Source of the DNA: Raffaelea ambrosiae
Taxonomy: Eukaryota > Ascomycota > Sordariomycetes > Ophiostomatales > Ophiostomataceae
Length of the DNA: 64,000 nt
Assembly: GCA_002778195.1 (NCBI GenBank)
Contig: PCDI01000002.1
Location: 3,857,234 to 3,921,233 of the forward strand
Direction: 5' to 3'
The stretch's first letter is position 1. Every line of letters starts with the position of its first letter. The translations under genes and the position numbers were made by a program. The notes under the pieces are model-generated. The model made no database searches. It was given only the letters and a program-made list of their open reading frames with translations, and was not told where the DNA came from. Below, one piece after another: positions 53,687-64,000 of this stretch.

Positions 53687-54293
53687 TCAGTCGTCTCCGT
53701 ACTGAACTCGCCGCCGCTGAGGGCGTGCCGAGGAGCTGTCTTGCGTCTCTTTCTGTTGGTCGTCGTAGTCGAGGCTGCCTAGCCCTGTGTCGACGACATC
53801 CCACGTCCGCTTCCGCAGGTCGGGCTTTTCTTCGGCCCATCGCGCGCCGTTGTTCTTCTTTCGTCTCCGCTTCTTTCGCGAAGAACTCTTCGCGGAAGCA
53901 TCCTCGGCAACTTTGGGCGGTGACACTTCGCCGTCCTCGCCGGCAAATTCGTCATCAGGATTCGCGACAACAGCGACCGTGTCATCGCCGAAGTCGGCCG
54001 TGGACAGGTCGATCGGTCCTAATGCCAGATCATACGCGCCTTCTGCATACGCGGCAGCGTCACCAACATCGTCCAAGGGCTCGCTTGCTACGGCGCCATC
54101 ACCGCGTGCCTTCCCGACCGTGAGAAACTGGTCGTGGAAGTCGCGTACTGACCGTGAAGAAAAGTGCGACTCGTGAAAAGCAAAGAGCTCCTCCTGTCAT
54201 GAAAGAAAGTCAGAAATGCACATGTGACATATCGAGTTGAGTTCTCTGACTTACCTGCGTTATTTGCGGCACCTGGAGGGCGCCAGCTGTCAT
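53687..54293 (-). CDS. Hypothetical small protein with acidic and basic segments
   Basis: Two exons, 54255-54293 and 53687-54193, joined across a 61 bp GT-AG intron (GTAAGT; ATGACAG); 181 residues. The 13-codon first exon, MTAGALQVPQITQ, connects in frame to EELFAFHESHFSSRSVRDF, giving a compact amphipathic N-terminal region (1-50) that looks conserved. The middle is acidic (residues 55-110). A basic cluster, SSSRKKRRRKKNN, follows and would serve as a nuclear localisation signal. The tail carries RKRTWDVVDTGLGSLDYDD and ends RRRVQYGDD. I do not recognise the family; a nuclear role is inferred from the basic cluster. Confidence 0.68.
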
Positions 54294-54436
54294 GTCGAAC
54301 GTGTGTTGTTGATGGCAACATGCAGAATCTACCTGTGCGGCGCGACGAGACCTTATGTGTATTGGTCACGTGCCCAATAAGCCAATCTTATGTAGTGTGT
54401 AGTTATGTGATCTATTCCTCGGTTTTTTTATACAGA

Positions 54437-55201
54437 TTATAGCTGTCCTTTAAGCCAGAGATCGTCAAGCAGCTCCTCTTTTTCGAAATCTTCGAATACA
54501 GAATCGTCATTGACACCAAACATGATGTTGCTGGCCTTCAGATCTGCATTAGCGTCAGCCGGCATTGATATACAAGAACCCCCTTCTTCCGCCTTCTGAG
54601 CTCTCACCAGTGTGAGCCAGATGGTATTCCGTGTGCATTAAAATCCAGAGCTGAGAAAAGCTGGTAGAGCACAGTTTCTAGAACTGGAGATGGGAGGCGG
54701 CCAATGGGGTTTCGTCGCTGAAACTTCTCTACACTCTCCCATAGGGGCGGCTGTCCAAGACGTTGATGCTCTCCATGAGGCCCAGTAGTTTTTGAAGCTA
54801 TCAAGAAGGGGCCGGATGACGTTACGGCCTGGGTGCTTCGAGGCGGCTGCAACTGCGGTCATGTGCTTGTATGCATTCACTTCGCGACCCGCAGGGCCTC
54901 CTTTTGCCTCCTCGCGAATGAATACCTTCAAAGCCACATAGTTGTGGCAGCTACATACCGCACGTTAACAAAGATTCATTCAAGAGCTGACAGGAAAACT
55001 GGTATGAATGTGCGTATGCTTCAAGTCGCGGGCCAGCCAAACCGTCGAGAAGTTGCCGTATCCAAGCTTTCCAACACCCTGGTACCGAGAAGCCATTATC
55101 TCGCAACTCGTACGGGGTGATTTCGGGCAGCCAGGTAGCCTGGAATTCTTTCCTCCTCAATATCGTGGTCGGCGCTTATCCGCTCAAAAGTGATGGTTCG
55201 T
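54437..55201 (-). pseudogene. Decayed, truncated SRPK-like protein kinase relic
   Basis: Fragments of one kinase lie in order on the minus strand but in different frames. They include EEERIPGYLAAR, then the P-loop KLGYGNFSTVWLARD, the VAIK-like segment NYVALKVFIREEAKGGPAG, then GPHGEHQRLGQPPLWESVEK, and the catalytic loop HT|DLKASNIMFGVNDDS across an apparently intact 64 bp intron (54544-54607). At least three single-base frame changes are needed: near 55105, in the A5 run at 54789-54793, and near 54637. The 5' splice site after RDLK reads GC rather than GT. The frame stops soon after the catalytic loop (ELLDDLWLKGQL, stop at 54437-54439), so the DFG segment and the whole C-lobe are missing. 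It cannot encode a working kinase. SR-protein-kinase-like genes are often multi-copy in fungi, so this is likely a dead paralogue. Confidence 0.82.
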
Positions 55202-55543
55202 GCCTGGCCCCCACGGAGCAAGCACTAACTGGCTGGGCAACTACAGCCGCTTTTCAAGTCATCCCAATGTGCGTCAAGTATCTGGAATTTGCAACTTTGA
55301 GATTTGAACAGAACAATGGAAATTTCAGCTCATAAAATCGTAAAATCGTTATATACGGAAGTAAGAGCAGCGAGTCAGAATGCCGCCACTCTTTCGTGGG
55401 AACCCAGAACCGAGAAATGAGCAATCATGAGATACAGGAACAGAGCAAGCCAGAGGATCAGGCCGTAAGATTGCAAAGAAAGACAACTACAAAATTTGGC
55501 GATTGGAGCCGACCCGTTTCGGAACAAATGCGAAAAGGAAGCA
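55202..55543. other. Short spacer, nothing seen
   Basis: 342 bp between the kinase relic and the end of the next gene. No open frame or motif of note. Confidence 0.5.
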
Positions 55544-56385
55544 TCACGGCTGGCTGAGCAATGCCAGAGCGCTCTGGAAAGCCCGAACCACCTCCGTAAC
55601 TGGACGTTGTTAGTTCATATTTCATGACAATAGACAAAGGGGTGCCAGAACATACGATGCTGTTTCCGCTGTCCGAGACTTTGCTCAGCAATCTTGACGT
55701 ATCGCTCTCTGGTTTGAAGTCTGGGTGACGAGTTAGTAGAAACGCGCACAATGTATCGAGAGAATGTTTGCCATACCGTTTGACGGCCCGTTCGTCGTCA
55801 TGGGCTGCAGCTGCGGAGGCCCAGACATTGAAATACTACAAACAAGTTAGCGAGAACAAGCCAGAGGGACGAGAATATGCGCTGCCATGCCAGTCCTACG
55901 TTTATCAAGCGGTCAAACTCCTCCAACAGCTCCTTCTCTTGGCCGTTCATCTCGCCCAGTGCCTGCTCGTAACGCGCCTCGAACTCGTCCCAGTCAAACG
56001 CTGGAATGTGACCCGGTGTGCTGGGAGACCGGTCGACAATGCCCTGGGCCGCACCAGATCCGGGCGCCTGCTGGCTGCTGCCTGGCGTGTAGATCTGCTG
56101 CATGGTCTGCAGCTCTGGCGTCTTCATCTGGCTCCGATTGGCGGCCTGAGTAGGAGCAGGAGCAGGAGCGGCAGTGGTGCCGTTGTCGACGTCCATTCCG
56201 TCGGCAATGACCGAGAGCCTCACCTGGTCGTGAAGTCCGGGGGCGGCAGTGGTGCCGGTCGCCGCAGAGTGCTTGGCTGTAGGCGACGCTTCTTGCACTT
56301 GCACGTCAATGGGATAGAAGGGCAGTTCCTGGGAGGACTTCTTTGTGGGCGATGGCAGAGCAGGAGACAAAGAGCCGGGTTCCAT
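55544..56385 (-). CDS. Conserved-looking fungal coiled-coil protein, function unknown
   Basis: Four exons on the minus strand: 55900-56385, 55777-55835, 55656-55720 and 55544-55599, giving 221 residues. The three introns are 56-64 bp with good GT-AG ends. Joining them yields an uninterrupted helical region, EFEARYEQALGEMNGQEKEL, then LINYFNVWASAAAAHDDERA, then RLQTRERYVKIAEQSLGQRK and finally HLTEVVRAFQSALALLSQP. The N-terminal 130 residues are disordered and Pro/Ala/Ser-rich, with possible proline-directed phosphosites (LPSPTKKS, TPGHIP). The tight ordered C-terminal helices suggest a subunit of a larger complex. I do not recognise the family. The start ATG at 56385 is the first in frame; an upstream GTG is unlikely. 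Confidence 0.75.
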
Positions 56386-57511
56386 GGCTGCCTCCTCCAC
56401 GGAGAACGAGAAAGAGATGGAAAGCGGCAGGGTTGCTGGCGGTGGCAGCGCGGCCTAGACGGACGCAGGCTGGGTTTCCGAGGACGAAGGAGCAGGGGCA
56501 AGAGGCGAGCGAAAACGAAGCACTTCGCGATTCGGCGAGATGTCGTTTGGGCTCCGGGAACAAGGGGCGGAGAGAGTCGACAGAATCAGACCACGGCAGG
56601 AGAGAGACAAGAGCAATCTCGGGACGAACAGGCGGTCTCAGGGTTGTCGATGCGCCGGAACGGGACGATCTGATTGGGCAGTCGAGAGATCAAAAGGCAG
56701 AGAAGCGTTGCATTGGTGCCCGAACAGGACCTGGATGCGCTGGATGCGCTGGATGCGCTGGACAAATGATAGGTGGGCTCGAGCTAGAATTCGCTGGCAA
56801 AAGGCTGCAGGTGAAAAAGGCTTCAGGCGATAACAGCGACGCACGCAGAAGGACGCGCTGTCAGATGACCACAGCCCATTCTAATTAAAGAGGTGTAGAA
56901 GCGTGGGATGCCTAATGCTTAGCGGGGAAACTGCCGTCCAGGCCTCGCGGGCCCCGCCACGAACAGCGCGGGGAGCCCACTGAGGGTGGTCATAGGTGCC
57001 TGGCGGTGAAAGGGCCTTCTGCTGCCTGGGGGGGGCCTGCTGATTGGCCTAGCCCAGGTTCTCGGCGCTTGTGACTCTGTGACGTGACCCTTCCCGAGCG
57101 GTCCTATGGTTGGACAAGAATGTGCCTAGCACGACTCGCTTTTAGTGGAAGCTTGGACGGCTGGCTTCTTTTGTCCAGACACACAACAACCGTCCCCGGT
57201 ATCAACCGCAACGCACCCTGTATGACAACGACGGCCCCTCGAAGCAGACATTGCAGCTCGAGTCTTGATTGCCATTCCCAGGTCCTCGCTGGACGGACAT
57301 GCGGCGTGCACACAGCGTGCTGCAACACCCACAAGCCCCGGCGCGCACCTGTGAGATTTGCGAGGCTTTGAGTACTTAATTAGCTAAGCCTTTCCTGATC
57401 TCTGCCGGCCGCAGAGCCTCACAAACCATAGCCCACGGCGTCCTGCATCCACAACCAGCCCACGACACCGACGACACATACACCCCGGCGGCTCCCCCTA
57501 CCCCCGCTCTC

Positions 57512-57560
<49 letters not shown>

Positions 57561-57608
57561 GTGGCCTCTTCCAGGCCAGGCGACCACCCTCCCAGTACCT
57601 ACCCGACC
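56386..57608. promoter_or_regulatory. Divergent promoter region between the coiled-coil gene and ATG14
   Basis: 1.2 kb. It contains a 9-bp tandem repeat (TGGATGCGC, three copies at about 56732-56761), a G-rich tract near 57032 and, immediately upstream of ATG14, a long CT microsatellite. CT-rich tracts before the start codon are common in filamentous-fungal promoters. Confidence 0.55.
57515..57556 (+). repeat. (CT)21 microsatellite in the 5' leader/promoter of ATG14
   Basis: About 21 CT dinucleotides end 53 bp before the ATG14 start codon. This is likely part of the transcript leader or core promoter. Confidence 0.85.
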
Positions 57609-59521
57609 ATGAACTGCGACATCTGCGGCCGCCACTACCACCGCCAACGTCTGCCCTTTCTCTGTCCCGTCGATGCTCGCAACTGTCTCTACGAGCCGCG
57701 CCTGGCGCATGCCGTCGCCCTGATCCAGAACGAGCAGCTCGAAAACCAGGTCAACACCGAGCTGCTCTCCGTGCCGGACCCAGACAAGATCCCGGCCTCG
57801 AGACCCAAGTCGCCACTCTTACAAACCGCCTCCGGGCGCAGCCGTGTCGATGCCTGGGCGGCGGAACGGCAGGCCATTCTGGACCGCACCAACGACGTTG
57901 TGGCGCGCGCCAAGCAGCTCAAGGCCGACATGGAGGCGGCGCGGCAGGCGCTCGAGCAGCGCAAGGAGACCGTGCGGCAGCGGCGATCCGACCTGGCTGC
58001 CGCCGCCAACGGCACGGCGGCGCGGCGGGCGCGCATGCAGGCCGAGGTCGAGCGGTCCATCGGCATGACCAGATACAAGTGGAACCACGCCTACGAGGCC
58101 ATGGCGGCGACCCGGGGGTTCCTCTGTCTCGAGGCGGCCAAGCTGTACGGACTGCGGCGTCTCAAGAAGGGCAACAGCCATGTGCGCTACGAGATTGGCG
58201 GCTTTGAGATCGTCGACCCATACACGATAAACAGTGCGTACCTGCTCCTTTCCACGCCCGCCTGACTTGTATGTCGCTAACTATTCTTTCCCCCCACCCA
58301 GACTTGCCCCCAGAGGTCATCTCGACCAGCCTCGCCCATGTCACCCACATCCTCATGCTGGCCTGCCATTACCTGGCCATCCGCCTGCCCGCCGAAGTCA
58401 CCCTCCCCCACCGTGACTACCCGCGGCCCACCATCTTCTCCCTGTCGTCGTCCTACGCGCATGGTGACGTTCCTTACCCCGGCACGCCGGGTTTCCAGCC
58501 GCCGGTCGTAGGTCTGCCCGGCAGCAGTGGCCGTGGCAGCCGTGGCCGCGACGCCCGCGGCAACAAGTTCCAAGACCCATACCAGCAACATCATCAGCTG
58601 CACCGCGTGCCTCGTGCACGCCCGCTGTTTGTCGACAAGCCTCTCCCCGCGCTGGCCAAAGAGGACGGCTCGACGCACACCATGTTTCTCGAAGGCGTGG
58701 CCCTGCTTGCCTACGACATCGCCTGGGCCTGCCAGTCCCAAGGTGTCCCCATCGGCGGTGGCGGCGGCGGTAGTAGTAGCAGTAGTGGTGGTGGTGGTGA
58801 CAGCAACAAGACGTCGCCCTTTGACGATGTCTTCCACATTGGACGGAACCTGTTTCACTTGCTCATCGGCAACCAGCTGCTGAACAACCCGGCCGAGCGC
58901 ATCTTTTCGACCTCCACAGCCGAGCGCGTCTTTTTGGCCTCCACATCCGCACCACAGACAACATCGACCGGAAATGGCGGCGGCGGCAATACGGGCGGTA
59001 GCGAGGCCCATGGTGGCACCGATTTTGGCAAGGCCACGATGGGTCGCTACTCCCACGGCACCGCACACACGTTCCTGGGCGACGACATGACACAGAATTT
59101 CAAGCTGCCAAGCCCGAACCGGCTGGCCGACCGACTCAAGACACGGCTGAGCAGTGAGAGCACCATGCCCGACTGGGAGGTGCTCGAGGACGAGGCGTGG
59201 GCCTCGGACGGCGACCACAACAACATGGAGGACGGCGTGCTGCACATGGGGCAGCGAGCACGCAGCAAGCAAGGTGAAGGCAGCAACGGGAAAGGATCAA
59301 ACGGTGCCGCCAGCCCTGGCAGCACAGACACTGTCATCCGCCACGGCGGTGGCAGCAACCGGAGGCTCTTTGGTGTCGAGAGTATGGCGACCGTGATTAC
59401 AAACTTGGAAGATACAGTACCGGCACTAGATGCCGAGGCACACCCGAGTTCGCGGGTGCCTGAGAAGCCGAAGGCGCCAAGCACAGGCACTAGTGGGTGG
59501 ACGAAACTGCGAAACCGGTAG
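57609..59521 (+). CDS. ATG14: Autophagy protein Atg14 (PI3-kinase complex I subunit)
   Basis: Two exons, 57609-58233 and 58302-59521, give 614 residues. The N-terminus MNCDICGRHYHRQRLPFLCP carries the conserved cysteine repeats of Atg14, followed by DARNCLYEPR. A coiled coil runs from about 80 to 150 (AKQLKADMEAARQALEQRKE), the contact region for Atg6. The globular part follows (IGGFEIVDPYTIN joined to NLPPEVISTSLAHVTHIL; LPAEVTLPHRDYPRPTIFS). The C-terminal third is Gly/Ser-rich and poorly ordered. Atg14 directs the Vps34-Vps15-Atg6 complex to the phagophore assembly site. Length is typical of filamentous fungi. The start ATG is chosen because upstream codons use only GTG. Atg6 is encoded in the same window. 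Confidence 0.9.
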
Positions 59522-60239
59522 ATGAAAGGCAGCAGTATAGACAAACGCATATAGATGGATAGATTTATACGTTGTACAATACATCAAACATTGTTCAAAA
59601 TCCATTTTGCAAGGCAGCGGTTATTGAAGTGACCCGACTTTATTCAATGCTTGTGTGACAACATAACAAGATGCTAATATCAAATTGTGTAACAATTTCA
59701 CTCTTACCGAGCCACATGATATAACTACGACAACTGGCTGGGCCTTCAACCCCCCCCCCCCCCCCCCCCCCCCAAACCAGAATCAAAAGACTTTTGCAAA
59801 TCCATCTTTGGAATTCTCAAAAAGAAGGGTATTTCAATCAAACTACATGTTAGCAAATAATAATAACACGAACATTGAGCAAATTTGTTCGGGCCTATCC
59901 AGGCTTTCCGTCTTCCCGTCAACGCCTCTATAAAAAAGCCAAAGCACAGAGAAGAGATCTCATCCTCTTCCTGTATGCCCGTATCAACCCTCGTGTACCC
60001 CCTCGCTTGTCTGCAACAAAAAATTTCTGCGGGGCGCACCCATCCAAGTCTAGTAGTCTAGATAGAGCAATCTCAATCAAAAAGAGTAACAGACAAACCC
60101 CCCTAAAAGGGAGAAGAAAATGCCGTGCGTGTAAAAGTATACGTTAAAAATAAGCGGTGTCGGCTGGGAGTTTGTCGTGTCAAATGTTTGTCTTTTTTGT
60201 TTTGTTTTTCGTTTTGTTGGGTATTTCTTTATGTTCCTT
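59522..60239. other. Convergent 3' spacer between ATG14 and SNF1
   Basis: 718 bp with a C24 homopolymer at 59750-59773, the longest in the window. AT-rich flanks should hold both 3' untranslated regions. No gene seen. Confidence 0.6.
59750..59773. repeat. Poly-C tract, 24 bases
   Basis: An uninterrupted run of 24 C in the convergent spacer. Its true length may be uncertain because such runs are hard to sequence. Confidence 0.85.
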
Positions 60240-62647
<2,408 letters not shown>

Positions 62648-64000
62648 GGCGGCGGCTGTCTTGTCGACGGACGGGCGGGATCGCTTTTTGGTCTTCTATC
62701 GTCCCTGGCGTGGCGTGTGCGCTGATTCGGAGGAGAGATGCGGAGAACTGGGCAAGGCTGGGCTGCGAAGTTCGTGAGAAAAAGGAGAAAGTTTTTTTTT
62801 CGGGCCAGTTCTGCCGTTTCTCGCACAATGCAATTGAGTTGGCTGGGGGGGGAGGCAGGCGGTTGGAGCGAATGGAGGGGAAGGCGCGACCGGTGGTCTG
62901 GGAGAGGGGAAAGGACGAACTAACTAGGGTCTGGCTTTCCGACAGCTGCGATGGCCGGCGTAAATAACGGGGGCCTGCCAGCAGGCTGTGTTACCAGCTT
63001 GCGGGGAACGGCCACAGGGGGCGCACATCTGTCCAGGCCTTGCCACCCACTGAGAGTAACACTGAAGGGGCGACCTGAAGGCACGTAATACAGTGTATTA
63101 CCACAGTGTATACTGTATTGTTTACTGTTCCATACCGCCACAAACCATACGATGTACTAATAAGCATTGCACAGTAGAACGTTGCACATGGCCGCCATTT
63201 GCTGTTTGCACTACGATGTCAGGCAGAACGGCAGCTGCATGGAGACCAGACAGGCCATGTCCGTCTCGGCCGCGCAGCGCATAGCGCGCCAGGCGAGAAT
63301 TGAGTTCCGCCAGGTCGGCAGAGGCTGCATCTGCAAGAAAGCATACAAGCAAGATAAGAAGACATCTCAGAGTTGCAATAGACAACTGGACGTGCGTTGA
63401 CAGGGCGCGCCACTGAGCCAATGCGGCAAGGCGCAAGTGCTTGTTTGAACTTGCTCGTCATTGTTGCGGACACACGCAGTCGCCAGTCATTTCCTTCGCA
63501 TAGGTAAAGCGGAATTGGCCTGCTTCTGTCGAAAAAAACAAATAAGAATAAAAATAAATTTCCAAATTACACTATTATGGGGCTCGCCCAGTCAGCCGCG
63601 TGGTCCTACCGCAACGACCCCAGCTTAAGCCGTTGGAAGCCCAGGGGCCAGCGCACTAACTAGACCGGGATCCGCTGCACGGGAGAGTATGGTGTACACT
63701 GTGGCCCCTGAACGCGTTGCATGAGGAAGGAGCGACCTGGTTGCTCCTGCAGTGCCTCCTGGGCACGACAGTGTAGTGAATATCTTAGTTATTAACTAAC
63801 TAGTTATTATCTGACGTCGCTCCCTGATTGTCCTCTCCCAACAAATTTTGCCTCCATTTCACCTTTCCCCAGGGGGTTCTTCTCCAGACACTTCGAAACA
63901 CGGGCTCTGCACATCACGCCTGCTGTCCACCCTGCCCTTCACACGCCACAAGCCACTCCAGCTCTGGCAGCCTGTGTTTCTTCTTGTTTCCGCGACCGCC
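62648..64000. other. Right-edge intergenic region
   Basis: 1.35 kb upstream of SNF1, running off the window. It contains the SNF1 promoter and leader, a near-palindrome GTAATACAGTGTATTAC near 63086, and AT-rich DNA at 63530-63575 and 63780-63820. Open frames are short and domain-free. Any gene beyond must start outside the window. Confidence 0.55.

Noticed and set aside
54437..55201. Functional SRPK-like kinase with introns
   Set aside because: Three frame changes cannot be explained by introns with valid splice ends, and the DFG region and C-lobe are absent.
63086..63125. Near-palindromes TACAGTGTATTAC / CACAGTGTATAC as a regulatory operator
   Set aside because: Only two imperfect copies in AT-rich DNA at the window edge, with no nearby gene start to support them.

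Overview
This window comes from a filamentous ascomycete nuclear genome, most likely a Sordariomycete. The genes carry short GT-AG introns (mostly 56-154 bp), coding DNA is GC-rich with strong G/C third positions, and intergenic spacers are 0.3-3.5 kb. The gene content is fungal: Zn(II)2Cys6 regulators, DHA-type MFS pumps, an IQGAP/Rng2-like protein, Atg6/Atg14 and SNF1. I built exon models by hand from splice signals, frame continuity and recalled family patterns. No alignment or search was run.

Left part (1-19.7 kb) looks like an accessory, metabolism-oriented region. It has the C-terminal tail of an SDR (1-42), an MDR oxidoreductase (1464-2832), an FAD-linked oxidase (3481-5143), an unknown Pro/Ala-rich protein (5951-6868), a large Zn2Cys6 regulator on the minus strand (7250-10279), a 14-TM DHA2-type exporter (11890-14105), an SDR (16495-17262) and a second regulator with a C2HC-like finger plus Zn2Cys6 (17540-19698, minus). 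Two oxidoreductase types, an exporter and two regulators resemble the tailoring and regulatory part of a metabolite cluster. No PKS, NRPS or terpene backbone gene is inside the window.

Middle part (20-43 kb): an M28B transferrin-receptor/glutamate-carboxypeptidase-like membrane peptidase, a gene-free 3.5 kb stretch, a second MFS transporter, the IQGAP-like cytokinesis scaffold, IMP dehydrogenase with a 5'UTR intron and a 330 bp coding intron, and an AAA ATPase of the fungal BCS1/DUF7025 type.

Right part (43-64 kb) is dominated by housekeeping and signalling genes: a J-like protein lacking HPD, a small coiled-coil protein, Atg6/Vps30 divergent from an Scm3-like centromere protein, casein kinase 2 alpha, a small basic/acidic protein, a frameshifted and truncated SRPK-like kinase relic, a four-exon coiled-coil protein, Atg14 and SNF1. 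Atg6 and Atg14 are two subunits of the autophagy-specific PI3-kinase complex I and lie about 10 kb apart. SNF1/AMPK is a known upstream regulator of autophagy.

Sequence-quality notes: there is a 50-N gap inside an intron (4227-4276) and one ambiguous base between a G tract and a C tract (12848). G or C homopolymers of 9-24 bases recur in non-coding DNA. I saw no rRNA, tRNA, CRISPR array or transposon.
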